Positions 1 to 7,587 of a stretch of 41,135 nt of DNA are shown in pieces. Under the pieces are notes generated by a model. It saw nothing but the letters and a program-made list of their open reading frames with translations, searched no databases and was not told where the DNA came from. The stretch's first letter is position 1; each line of letters starts with the position of its first letter. The DNA lies in the IMG/VR virus record IMGVR_UViG_3300046413_000387, positions 1 to 41,135 of that record; one strand, given 5' to 3'. The DNA is from a virus. Made by a program: the position numbers and the translations under genes.

Positions 1-1
1 T

Positions 2-229
2 CCTAATTACTGTGAACAATTAGAAGATACAAATTTTGAATACATATTGTTTGGAAATTTATCATCTTATGTAGGAGATGTAAAAGTAGGCACAACATTA
101 ACAACAGGAGTTAATCTTAATGACCTAACTTGTGATGACAAGATGAAATCTGAAATGGATTCTTATCACAAACTTATAACATCGAGAAAAGAATTAACCG
201 TAAGGGACTGGCGTGATCTCTGTAAGTAA
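2..229 (+). CDS. Unidentified protein, 5'-truncated by window edge
   Basis: An open frame runs from base 2 to a TAA at 227-229 (75 codons visible), and the true start lies outside the window. A TTG at 47 could in principle start a 60-residue protein, but the frame is open upstream, so truncation is the simpler reading. The C-terminus is polar and ends in a short basic stretch (SRKELTVRDWRDLCK). It overlaps the uvsW start by 17 bases, which is usual for this tightly packed genome. I do not recognise the family. It does not look like UvsY, the protein often found near uvsW. Function unknown. Confidence 0.6.
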   Translation, partial: PNYCEQLEDTNFEYILFGNLSSYVGDVKVGTTLTTGVNLNDLTCDDKMKSEMDSYHKLITSRKELTVRDWRDLCK

Positions 230-1682
230 AAAGAACGAAGTATATTTAAAGATACAAACAGATCCAGGCATTGGTCAGGAAATATGTGACTTCTTTACAT
301 TTGAAGTTCCGGGTGCTAGGTTTATGCCGATGTATAAGAATAGAATGTGGGACGGTAAAGTTAGATTGTATAGTTTATATACCAATGAATTATATGTTGG
401 ACTATTAAAGTATTTAATTGACTTTGCAAATACATTAGAATACGATATAGAAGTAAATATAGATGACTTAGGAGAGAATGTAGACGTAGAAGGTTTTACA
501 AAGTTATTAAAATTACAAAGTGGCGGTAAGGATATACAAATAAGAGATTATCAAATTGATGCTATAAAACACGCACTATCAAATACAAGGTCATTATTAT
601 TAAGTCCTACGGCTAGTGGTAAATCACTAATCATATACAGTTTAATTAGATATCATCAGTCACGAGGAAGAAAGCAACTTATTGTAGTACCAACGACTTC
701 ACTTGTAGAACAAATGTACGGAGACTTTCAGGACTATGCAACAGCAGATAATTGGAAAGCTCCTGAGAACTGTCATAGAATATATGGTGGTAAGGAAAAG
801 TCAAACGAATACGATATAACTATTAGCACATGGCAATCTATATACAAGTTTCCTAAAAAGTGGTTTGAACAATTTGATGTTATATACGGAGACGAAGCAC
901 ATAATTTTAAATCCAAATCACTAACAACATTAATGAATAAATGTGTTAATGCACCATATAGAATAGGAACTACAGGTACATTAGACGGAACACAGACACA
1001 TAAATTAGTTTTAGAGGGAGTTTTTGGCCCTGTACATAAAGTTACTACCACAAAAAAATTGATGGAGGATAAACAATTAGCAGATCTAAAAATCGTGTGT
1101 TGCACGCTAAATTACACCAAGGACGAAGAGCGCAAGTTTATTACCAAATGCACATATCAGGAAGAGATAGATTGGATTGTAACAAACCCACAAAGAAACG
1201 AAATAATAAAAAATCTAACTATCGCCCAGGAAGGTAATACTTTAGTTCTATTTCAATTCGTAGAAAAGCATGGAGTAGTATTACATGAGATGATTAAAAA
1301 ATCCGTTAAGAAAGGTAGAAAAGTATTCTTTGTATACGGTGGAACAGAAACAGAAGTTAGAGAAGAAATAAGAGCGATAACAGAAACACAACACGATGCT
1401 ATTATTATAGCATCATACGGCACTTTTTCAACAGGCATAAATATAAGGAACCTACATAACATTGTCTTTGCCTCTCCTACAAAGAGTAGAATAAGAAACT
1501 TACAGAGTATAGGAAGAGGACTTAGAAGAGGTGAACAAAAGGTACAATGTAAATTATTTGATATAGGAGATGATTTATCCTGGAAGTCCAAGAAAAATTA
1601 CACATTAAATCACTTAATAGAAAGGGTAAAAATTTATAACGAAGAAGGTTTCGATTATAAGTTGGTAAAAATAGATGTCTGA
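213..1682 (+). CDS. uvsW: UvsW-like SF2 helicase
   Basis: A superfamily 2 DNA/RNA helicase of the T4 UvsW family. In T4 this enzyme unwinds R-loops and branched DNA and drives the switch from origin-primed to recombination-primed replication. The 489 residues are close to T4 UvsW in length. Residues 1-100 resemble the UvsW N-terminal domain (FFTFEVPGARFMP, WDGKVRLY). Walker A is SPTASGKS at 131-138 and motif II is DEAH at 227-230. The second RecA domain carries IASYGTFSTGIN and the motif VI stretch QSIGRGLRRG. The start is GTG at 213, inside the preceding gene; the next gene begins 8 bases before this one ends. Sequence similarity to T4 UvsW runs along the whole length (for example KLMEDKQLADLKI and TYQEEI), so the call is firm. 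Confidence 0.96.
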   Translation: MISVSKKNEVYLKIQTDPGIGQEICDFFTFEVPGARFMPMYKNRMWDGKVRLYSLYTNELYVGLLKYLIDFANTLEYDIEVNIDDLGENVDVEGFTKLLKLQSGGKDIQIRDYQIDAIKHALSNTRSLLLSPTASGKSLIIYSLIRYHQSRGRKQLIVVPTTSLVEQMYGDFQDYATADNWKAPENCHRIYGGKEKSNEYDITISTWQSIYKFPKKWFEQFDVIYGDEAHNFKSKSLTTLMNKCVNAPYRIGTTGTLDGTQTHKLVLEGVFGPVHKVTTTKKLMEDKQLADLKIVCCTLNYTKDEERKFITKCTYQEEIDWIVTNPQRNEIIKNLTIAQEGNTLVLFQFVEKHGVVLHEMIKKSVKKGRKVFFVYGGTETEVREEIRAITETQHDAIIIASYGTFSTGINIRNLHNIVFASPTKSRIRNLQSIGRGLRRGEQKVQCKLFDIGDDLSWKSKKNYTLNHLIERVKIYNEEGFDYKLVKIDV

Positions 1683-2091
1683 TATAACGATTATAAAGTT
1701 AATAGATGGTTCCACATTGGTGGGTATAGTTTCCGCAGGCCCAGATTCATATGAAATAGAACACCCGATTGAGGTTGTTAGTCATTTGTCTATGAATCGA
1801 GGTGTTGTAGGAGAACAATTAAGTTTACGGCCCTGGATTGCATTTAGTGATACAGGAATTTTTAAAATAGATAGAATAAATGTTTTGGCGGTATCAAACT
1901 TAGATGAAAAATTTGTAGAAGGTTATAACAGTATTGTAAGCGCTACTTATTTAAATGAAAATGTTTCCATTGAGGACCTCCCTAAACTATCAGACATGAG
2001 CGAGTCTTATTTAGAGGAAACATTAGACGACTTAGACTTAGAAACATTGGCGGAATTAGCTGACGCCGTTATAAAAAAGCAAATACATTAG
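1675..2091 (+). CDS. LSm/Hfq-like small phage protein (copy 1)
   Basis: A 138-residue acidic protein. The N-terminus (MSDITIIKLIDGSTLVGIV) has the pattern of an Sm-like fold: a strand, a short Gly-containing turn and a second strand. It matches the N-terminus of the protein at 25993-26352 (MSNIRIIKLTSGEDIIGDV), so the two are probably paralogues. Such LSm-like proteins of unknown role are common in marine T4-like phages. The C-terminal 45 residues are rich in Asp, Glu and Leu (EETLDDLDLETLAELADAV) and probably helical. The ATG overlaps the uvsW stop and the gene ends nine bases before gp55, so it is presumably co-transcribed with both. RNA binding is an inference from the fold only. Confidence 0.75.
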   Translation: MSDITIIKLIDGSTLVGIVSAGPDSYEIEHPIEVVSHLSMNRGVVGEQLSLRPWIAFSDTGIFKIDRINVLAVSNLDEKFVEGYNSIVSATYLNENVSIEDLPKLSDMSESYLEETLDDLDLETLAELADAVIKKQIH

Positions 2092-2100
2092 GAGTATATT

Positions 2101-2700
2101 ATGGCAAAAAGACGTGATCCAAATTCATCACACTACATAAACAATAAGGAGTTTCTAGAAGCAATGACTGCCTATAGAAACATTCGTATAGAAGCTGAGG
2201 AATCTGGTGATGACAGACCTCAGGTACCAAATTATATTGGTGAGTGCTTTGTTAAAATAGCAAATCACTTGGCATATAAAGCAAACTTTGTAAATTATAC
2301 ATTTAGAGATGAAATGATTCTGGATGGTATTGAAAATAGTCTTACATATATGGACAACTTTGATCCTGAAAAATCTAAAAATCCTTTTGCATACTTTACA
2401 CAAATCACATATTACGCTTTCATTAGACGTATCCAAAAAGAGAAACGTCATATGGAAACTAAGTTCAAGTATATACAAAGTCTCGATATTGAGCAGATAC
2501 TTGAAGAAGGTGAAGGTAGTCCAGACTATCTCAAATATATGAAAGAAGTTATTGACCAAGCTCAAGCAGATGAAGCAAAAGCTGATGCGGCAAACAAAGG
2601 CAAAAAGATGCCAAAACGTAGGCCCAAATACTTAGACGAAAAAATTAAGGCAGAAGAAGCGGCTGCAAAAGAGGCAGCTAAAAAAGAAGAAAACGGTTAA
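2101..2700 (+). CDS. gp55: Late-transcription sigma factor gp55
   Basis: A divergent sigma-70-family factor that directs host RNA polymerase to T4-type late promoters (TATAAATA), working with the sliding clamp gp45 and, in T4, gp33. The 199 residues are slightly longer than T4 gp55. The diagnostic region-2-like stretch is NPFAYFTQITYYAFIRRIQKE at about residues 96-116, preceded by DNFDPEKSK. The C-terminal 50 residues are Lys/Ala/Glu-rich (AAAKEAAKKEENG) and probably disordered. The gene has a strong ribosome site, AGGAGTATATT directly before ATG, in a form repeated upstream of gp45, the CobS-like gene and the gene at 35769. Four intergenic TATAAATA boxes in this window are its likely targets. 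Assignment is firm from the conserved core. Confidence 0.95.
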   Translation: MAKRRDPNSSHYINNKEFLEAMTAYRNIRIEAEESGDDRPQVPNYIGECFVKIANHLAYKANFVNYTFRDEMILDGIENSLTYMDNFDPEKSKNPFAYFTQITYYAFIRRIQKEKRHMETKFKYIQSLDIEQILEEGEGSPDYLKYMKEVIDQAQADEAKADAANKGKKMPKRRPKYLDEKIKAEEAAAKEAAKKEENG

Positions 2701-2708
2701 ATAGACTC

Positions 2709-2738
2709 TTGATTATAGGTTGTATAATCATATATAAT
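2709..2738 (+). promoter_or_regulatory. Sigma-70-type promoter upstream of queE
   Basis: TTGATT (2709-2714) and TATAAT (2733-2738) are separated by 18 bases, eight bases before the queE start. The spacer contains ATAGGTTG, resembling the TTTAGGTTC block in the other promoters of this window. A second TATAAT lies at 2723-2728 but has no suitable -35. This would start transcription of the 7-deazaguanine cluster. Confidence 0.5.
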
Positions 2739-2745
2739 ACTCAAC

Positions 2746-3627
2746 ATGGCAAAACTTAGATATAGCGAAGCATTTTATTCAGTACAAGGCGAGGGTAGAT
2801 TCGTAGGAGTCCCTAGTATCTTCCTTAGAGTCTTTGGTTGTAATTTTGAATGTAGAGGTTTTGGTCAGGAACGAGGCAAACTTATTCCTGTAGAAGAAAT
2901 GCCCTATATGACAGATCCTAGAGCAGAAAAGGATAATGAAATAGCATATAAAAGTATCGAAGAACTTCCTGTTACTCCTATAGGTTGTGATAGTTCAGCA
3001 TCTTGGGCGATGAAATACAAACATTTACAATTAACAAAGACAATAGACGAGGTGTTTGAACATATAATTAGTTTACTTCCTAATAATAAATTTGATGAGA
3101 GAGAAGATATACATTTAGTTATTACAGGTGGCGAACCTTTATTAGGTTGGCAAAGAGTTTGGCCTGAACTATTAGAAAGGTGTAAAGAAGTAGGTTTGAA
3201 GAATGTAACATTTGAAACAAATGGAACACAGAACTTACAACAACAATTTATAGATTATTTAAATGAAGATGGAAAAGACATTCATATTACATGGTCAACA
3301 TCTCCTAAATTATCTATCTCAGGTGAGGATCAATTCGATGCCCTTATTCCTGAAGCACTATTAGATATGAACAAGGTAACTAACAGTCATTTATATAATA
3401 AATTTGTCGTTAGAGACTATATAGATTTTGAAGAAGTAGATTTATTTGTTGATGAATATAAATCTGCTGGTGTTGTTCTGGATGCAGTTTATTGCATGCC
3501 AGAAGGCGCAACGTTGGAACAACAAGCCCTAACAGAAAAGGATGTTGCAGAAGCCTGTATGAAAACAGGTTACAAGTTTAGTCCAAGGTTGCATATTACA
3601 TTATTCGGGAACGCATGGGGAACATAG
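2746..3627 (+). CDS. queE: QueE, 7-carboxy-7-deazaguanine synthase
   Basis: A radical SAM enzyme that converts 6-carboxytetrahydropterin to 7-carboxy-7-deazaguanine (CDG), the third step of the preQ0 pathway. Hallmarks seen: the N-terminal YSVQGEG (residues 11-17), cysteines in GCNFEC (C32 and C36), and TGGEPLL (SAM-binding GGE at 128-130). The usual CxxxCxxC cluster motif is not compact: no third Cys follows C36 at two-residue spacing, and the next Cys is C81 in IGCDSSASW after an insertion of about 45 residues. QueE families do vary in this loop, so C32, C36 and C81 are my proposed cluster ligands. At 293 residues it is longer than typical QueE (about 210-230). It opens the cluster with folE, dpdA and queD; its end overlaps the next gene by 13 bases. 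Confidence 0.92.
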   Translation: MAKLRYSEAFYSVQGEGRFVGVPSIFLRVFGCNFECRGFGQERGKLIPVEEMPYMTDPRAEKDNEIAYKSIEELPVTPIGCDSSASWAMKYKHLQLTKTIDEVFEHIISLLPNNKFDEREDIHLVITGGEPLLGWQRVWPELLERCKEVGLKNVTFETNGTQNLQQQFIDYLNEDGKDIHITWSTSPKLSISGEDQFDALIPEALLDMNKVTNSHLYNKFVVRDYIDFEEVDLFVDEYKSAGVVLDAVYCMPEGATLEQQALTEKDVAEACMKTGYKFSPRLHITLFGNAWGT

Positions 3628-4040
3628 ACGTAACTTGGAATACAATAAACGAACAAGTAGAACACATTAGTGATTTGGTAAAACAGAATAATATTGACAT
3701 GATTGTAGGTGTTGCTAGAGGAGGATTGGTTCCCGCAGTAATGGTTTCAAATAAAACAAAGGTTCCTATGCAATGCTTAGAGTGGCAAACAAGAGACGGC
3801 AACGGAACAGACAGAAAAAAACTTATAGAATTACAGCTTGATAAATATAATTGTCTGTTCATAGATGATATATGTGATACAGGCAAAACAATATATGGTA
3901 TAAGAGAATTGTTTCCAGGCGCTAAGTTTGCTGTTTTATTTAACAAAATGGTTGACATGGAGCTTGACTTTGAGGGAATAAGACTCTATAATAATACACA
4001 ATACCAGTTAAAACAATGGATAAATTTTCCCTGGGAGTAA
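3615..4040 (+). CDS. Gpt-like purine phosphoribosyltransferase
   Basis: A type I phosphoribosyltransferase of 141 residues. The PRPP-binding loop is LFIDDICDTGKT at 81-92, and VGVARGGLVPA at 31-41 is the second conserved loop. The pattern resembles E. coli Gpt (xanthine-guanine phosphoribosyltransferase): an N-terminal TW, the VARGGLVP loop, then IREL.P.AKFAVLFNK after the PRPP loop, and a closing INFPWE. The expected reaction is a purine base plus PRPP giving a nucleotide. Its position between queE and folE suggests it supplies guanine nucleotides to FolE or handles a 7-deazaguanine base; that role is inference. The ATG lies inside the queE end and the stop is 3 bases before folE. Confidence 0.85.
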   Translation: MGNIDVTWNTINEQVEHISDLVKQNNIDMIVGVARGGLVPAVMVSNKTKVPMQCLEWQTRDGNGTDRKKLIELQLDKYNCLFIDDICDTGKTIYGIRELFPGAKFAVLFNKMVDMELDFEGIRLYNNTQYQLKQWINFPWE

Positions 4041-4043
4041 AAT

Positions 4044-4727
4044 ATGGAAGTAAGTAAAAAGATAAAAGAACGTTTGGATAAAATAGGCAAAAGATATTAC
4101 GCAGCGGATAATATCTCAGAAGTTATGTTGCCTGGTGAGAAACAAGAACTGATTGACGAACTAGCACCTAAGTTTAATGAAGTATTAAAGTCATTAGTTA
4201 TTGATACAGAAAACGATCCTAATAGTATTGACACAGGCAGACGTATGGCCAAGATGTATGTTAATGAAATTATGTCAGGTAGGTATAACACTATGCCAGA
4301 TCCTAATAGTTTCCCTAACTATATTGAAAATGGATACGAAGGTATGTTGGTTGTGAGAAGTGAATTAAAAAGTTTATGTTCACATCATCATCAACCAGTT
4401 ACAGGTATTGCTTATATAGGAATTATTGCAGGCGATAAACTATTAGGGCTAAGTAAGTACACAAGAATTGCACAATGGTGCGCTATGCGAGGTACATTAC
4501 AAGAAGAACTTAATGTAATGATAGCAGATGAAATACAAAGACAATGTGAAACAGAACACGTAGGTGTCTACATACAGGCAACACATGGATGCTGTGAGAA
4601 CAGAGGTATTAGAGCTCATAGTTCTTTAACACAAACAACTGTCTTAAGAGGCGGTTTTAAAAATGCAGACTTGAAGAAAGAATTCTTCGATAACATAACA
4701 CAACAACAAATGGTATCACCTAGATAA
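4044..4727 (+). CDS. folE: FolE, GTP cyclohydrolase I
   Basis: Converts GTP to 7,8-dihydroneopterin triphosphate, the first step for folate and for 7-deazaguanines. It is 227 residues, the normal size for the family. Zinc ligand candidates are C112 and H115 in SLCSHHHQP and C183 in THGCCENRG. Other family signatures visible are LLGLSKYTRIAQW and GTLQEELN. It sits inside the queE-dpdA-queD cluster, so feeding 7-deazaguanine synthesis is more likely here than folate supply. The stop codon overlaps the next ATG by one base (TAATG), so translation of the following exonuclease is probably coupled. Confidence 0.95.
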   Translation: MEVSKKIKERLDKIGKRYYAADNISEVMLPGEKQELIDELAPKFNEVLKSLVIDTENDPNSIDTGRRMAKMYVNEIMSGRYNTMPDPNSFPNYIENGYEGMLVVRSELKSLCSHHHQPVTGIAYIGIIAGDKLLGLSKYTRIAQWCAMRGTLQEELNVMIADEIQRQCETEHVGVYIQATHGCCENRGIRAHSSLTQTTVLRGGFKNADLKKEFFDNITQQQMVSPR

Positions 4728-5260
4728 TGGATATTAATAAACCACACATAGTCGTTGATTTGGAAACTTTAAGTGTACGTTCAAATGCGTGTATAGTTTC
4801 TATTGGCGCTGTAAGAATAGAAAACTTAGAAATTGTTGATGAGTTTTATGTGAACGTAGATCCTAGGACTTGTAAAGATGCAGGACTACATATTGAAAAG
4901 TCCACACTTGATTGGTGGGCAGAACAACCTAAGGAAATTAGGCAAGCGTGGCAAAAAGATCCTGTGCCATTAGATGAGGCATTGGATAAATTCCAAAAGT
5001 TTTATGGGTGGGATAGTATTCCTGTTTGGGGCTATGGTGCTAACTTTGATATTGTCATATTAGAAAATGCTATGACATTATCTGGTTGGAATGAAAACAA
5101 ACCTGAAATGGAACGTTACCCTTGGAAGTTCTGGGACATATATTGTTTAAGAACTCTCATGAATGTATTAAATAAAAGGCTACCTAAAGCAAATAATCAT
5201 AATGCTTTAGATGACGCTGTAGCAGAAGCAAACTTATTAATAGAGATATTGAAGTCATGA
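4727..5260 (+). CDS. DEDDh 3'-5' exonuclease (DexA-like)
   Basis: A 177-residue RNase H-fold exonuclease. The catalytic set is readable: D11 and E13 in VVDLETL, D108 in GANFDIVIL, and H158 with D162 in HNALDDA. That is the DEDDh arrangement. Overall it resembles the T4 DexA / Rv2179c-like exonuclease group (DLETLSVRSNACIVSIGAV and WWAEQ). Probable substrates are single-stranded DNA or RNA 3' ends, for instance host transcripts or nucleotides to be recycled. Nothing ties it specifically to base modification apart from its place between folE and the transglycosylase gene. Confidence 0.9.
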   Translation: MDINKPHIVVDLETLSVRSNACIVSIGAVRIENLEIVDEFYVNVDPRTCKDAGLHIEKSTLDWWAEQPKEIRQAWQKDPVPLDEALDKFQKFYGWDSIPVWGYGANFDIVILENAMTLSGWNENKPEMERYPWKFWDIYCLRTLMNVLNKRLPKANNHNALDDAVAEANLLIEILKS

Positions 5261-5400
5261 TAGAACAATTAAAAGAAAATATAGAATTTTGTAGATGCCA
5301 TTGGAAAACACTTTTTATAGGTAGTTTTCTTATGCACTTTGTATTTGATTGGTTTATATTTGGACTAGGAGTTCTATTAGGTATGCACATAGGACATTAA
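5257..5400 (+). CDS. 47-aa single-pass membrane protein
   Basis: A short frame, ATG at 5257-5259 overlapping the stop of the exonuclease gene (ATGA) and ending in TAA two bases before the dpdA-like ATG. The 47 residues have a charged N-terminus (MIEQLKENIEFCRCHWK) followed by one long hydrophobic stretch (TLFIGSFLMHFVFDWFIFG and LGVLLGMHIGH). It fills the only gap between its neighbours with matching overlaps, which supports it being real. I do not recognise a family. It is probably inserted in the inner membrane. Confidence 0.65.
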   Translation: MIEQLKENIEFCRCHWKTLFIGSFLMHFVFDWFIFGLGVLLGMHIGH

Positions 5401-5402
5401 TT

Positions 5403-6668
5403 ATGGATAAAGTATTAGAGTATGTAGTTTCAGGCACAAGTTATATGAGGTTAAGCAATCCTCAAATTGCTAACGATGAAACTAATTCAGGTATTGTTAG
5501 AACACTAATAGAAAAATTAGTACAAGACAAACATCATCACAAATTTAGTATGCTATATAACGGACATACTGAATCAGGTTTTGGAGAACGTTTCAAATCC
5601 TATAGAGAATCTATTCATAAAGTTCATGTGGACTCAGGAGGTCTACAGGTTGTTACACAAGGATTAGATTTGACTGATGAACTAAAAGAAAAAGTTTATC
5701 GTAACCAAGCACAATTCGGTGATGTGGGTATGTGCTTTGATGAGATTCCAGTGATACTTACAGGCGAAAGGTCAGAACGTAATGATGTAAAACAAAGGTT
5801 CTTTGATTTTGAAAACTATGAGGAGATGGCAAGAGCTACAGGTAGAAATATTAAAAGACAATTAGAAATATTTGATGAAGAAGAAAGCTCTTGTAAACCT
5901 TTTATTATTCTACAGGGTAATTGTGTTGATACATATTTACGTTGGTATGAATGTTTACTCGGTGAAATACCAACTGAATGGCATGATAGATTAGGTGGTA
6001 TAGCAATGGGAGCAGCAGGTTTAGGAACAGGCCCATTAGAAGATGTTAAAAGAGCTTTTATTGCTAGTGAAATAGAAAAAGTTTGGCAACAGGATAAAAT
6101 GCACTTACACGTCTTAGGTGTAGGTAGTATTAGACGTATGTTACCCTACATTGTATTTCAACAGAATGGTTTATACAAAGACGTAGACATTTCATATGAC
6201 TCTACAACACATAGTAGAGCCGTAGAAACAGGTTTATTTTACATGGGTACTGGTACAACTAAGTTTTCTAGACAAATGACTAATTTGTATAGAGAAATGT
6301 ACGATAATTGCACACAGGAAGTCAATTTAGGTGTAGATCTTGACACATTTTACAAGATGTTGAACACACCAAGTACAAAGGCAAAAGAAGAATGGGGCGA
6401 TTTACATCAATGGATATATGTAAGGACAGCATTTACACTTATGTCAATTAAAAACTTTATGTCTCATCTAGAAACAATGATGTTGGATAAAGATACCCTA
6501 ATTAAGTTTACGGGTAAAATGAAACTTGACGGACAGTTCCGTAATCTCTATAATGTAAACAATAGAGAGGACTTTGACTATTGGGAGAACAATCAATACT
6601 TAGGAGGTATGATGAAGTCAATGTCCGTGGCGAAGGAAGCGCCAATTAATTTGGAGGAACTATTTTGA
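5403..6668 (+). CDS. dpdA: DpdA/TGT-like guanine transglycosylase
   Basis: A 421-residue protein with the tRNA-guanine transglycosylase barrel. Motifs match TGT point by point: VDSGGLQVVT with D77 (general acid/base position), FIILQGN at about 167-173, GGIAMGAAGLGTG at 198-210, HVLGVGS at 236-242, and ISYDSTTHSR with D266 as the proposed nucleophile. Phage members of this superfamily are called DpdA and exchange guanine in DNA for a 7-deazaguanine base. Co-occurrence with queE, folE and queD supports a DNA role over tRNA. I could not see the C-terminal zinc site of bacterial TGT, in line with a DpdA. ATG 5403 was chosen because it follows the small upstream gene directly, and upstream in-frame codons overlap that gene. 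Which DpdA subfamily it belongs to needs alignment. Confidence 0.88.
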   Translation: MDKVLEYVVSGTSYMRLSNPQIANDETNSGIVRTLIEKLVQDKHHHKFSMLYNGHTESGFGERFKSYRESIHKVHVDSGGLQVVTQGLDLTDELKEKVYRNQAQFGDVGMCFDEIPVILTGERSERNDVKQRFFDFENYEEMARATGRNIKRQLEIFDEEESSCKPFIILQGNCVDTYLRWYECLLGEIPTEWHDRLGGIAMGAAGLGTGPLEDVKRAFIASEIEKVWQQDKMHLHVLGVGSIRRMLPYIVFQQNGLYKDVDISYDSTTHSRAVETGLFYMGTGTTKFSRQMTNLYREMYDNCTQEVNLGVDLDTFYKMLNTPSTKAKEEWGDLHQWIYVRTAFTLMSIKNFMSHLETMMLDKDTLIKFTGKMKLDGQFRNLYNVNNREDFDYWENNQYLGGMMKSMSVAKEAPINLEELF

Positions 6669-7225
6669 ATATCTTTATGTTACATGAGAACCAGCAAAAA
6701 TGTGTAGAGTCACATTGTGATAAGCACGTTGTTAAAATGGTTATTGAATACGCACAATTATTGTCCACAGCGCACAGAGTATTAGACGGTACAATGTACA
6801 TGGACAAAACTGCTAACGGTAGAAATATTAAGCGTTGGCGAATAGAAGGTGATGAAGTAAAAGAGTGGGGTTTGTACAAAGCATCCCACATCAATCATCC
6901 TTGTGGTATATGGGTAAGGCAAAGCGATGCCAACTATATGTACTTGCATAACTTGTGGTACAAACTTTGTAAAGAGTACACGCATAGATATGGTAAATTA
7001 CATCTAACCGAGGCAAAACTTAGAAGCATTATTTGTAACCCACCAAAAAATATTCCATACGCTCCAATAGCAGACGTACATAATATGCCTCAAGCTATGC
7101 CTGACGATGCAAAAATACCAAATGATATTGTATCTGCATATCGAAGGTATTATAATATGTACAAATTGGATTTTGCTAGATATACAAACAGAGAGGAACC
7201 AACATGGTTAAGAACAGGTACATAA
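6665..7225 (+). CDS. Conserved phage protein with CDKHVVKM motif, unknown function
   Basis: A 186-residue protein starting at TTG 6665, which overlaps the stop of the transglycosylase gene; ATG 6677 is an alternative. It has a recognisable pattern found in phage and bacterial proteins of unknown function: CDKHVVKMVIEYAQLLSTAHR near the N-terminus, then HINHPCGIWVRQS, then NYMYLHNLWYKLCKEYTHRYGK, and a closing YRRYYNMYKLDFARY. The many conserved His, Cys, Trp and Tyr residues suggest an enzyme or a metal or nucleic-acid binding protein. Its place inside the 7-deazaguanine cluster makes it a candidate partner in modification, but that is only guilt by association. Confidence 0.8.
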   Translation: MNIFMLHENQQKCVESHCDKHVVKMVIEYAQLLSTAHRVLDGTMYMDKTANGRNIKRWRIEGDEVKEWGLYKASHINHPCGIWVRQSDANYMYLHNLWYKLCKEYTHRYGKLHLTEAKLRSIICNPPKNIPYAPIADVHNMPQAMPDDAKIPNDIVSAYRRYYNMYKLDFARYTNREEPTWLRTGT

Positions 7226-7587
7226 AAGTTAGTTTTCAGAAGGAGGGTATTCATAAATTCCCAGGAGCAGATACGAATCCTAAATACGCAACAGGAAACT
7301 GGGATGACGTCTCATTTTTAGGATACCCTCACAGACACATCTTCCATTTTTATGTAACACTAGGTGTTTCTCATAACGATAGAGATGTAGAGTTCATACA
7401 ATTTAAGCGTGAACTAGAAAGACTGTTCACAAAGAACGTGGTACACTTAGATTACCAATCATGTGAGATGGTGGCAGAGTCACTTATAAATTACATAGAA
7501 GAGAATTATCCTAATCGTGCAGTAAGAGTAGAAGTGTATGAGGATGATGAAAACGGAGCTATACTAGATAATGATTTATTTAATTGA
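7204..7587 (+). CDS. QueD-like T-fold protein
   Basis: A 127-residue protein whose layout parallels 6-carboxytetrahydropterin synthase. It has a His-rich strand (HRHIFHF at 43-49), then HNDRDVEFIQFKRELERLF in the place of the QueD DF..LK segment, LDYQSCEMVAESL in the place of LDH..PT.E.lA, and VRVEVYEDDENGA in the place of the closing strand with the substrate-binding Glu (E113 by position). This suggests a tunnelling-fold enzyme, a distant paralogue of the queD product at 8635. Similar short proteins occur in marine T4-like phages without an assigned function. Starts at ATG 7204 inside the previous gene and overlaps the glycosyltransferase by 17 bases. The T-fold assignment is inference from pattern. 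Confidence 0.6.
   Translation: MVKNRYIKVSFQKEGIHKFPGADTNPKYATGNWDDVSFLGYPHRHIFHFYVTLGVSHNDRDVEFIQFKRELERLFTKNVVHLDYQSCEMVAESLINYIEENYPNRAVRVEVYEDDENGAILDNDLFN

Noticed and set aside
773-1105. Minus-strand open frame opposite uvsW, as an example of many
   Set aside because: All long minus-strand frames lie inside well-supported + strand genes and have low-complexity, Ser/Leu/Phe-rich products without motifs.
2723-2728. Second TATAAT upstream of queE
   Set aside because: Only eight bases from the TTGATT box; 2733-2738 gives a usable spacing.
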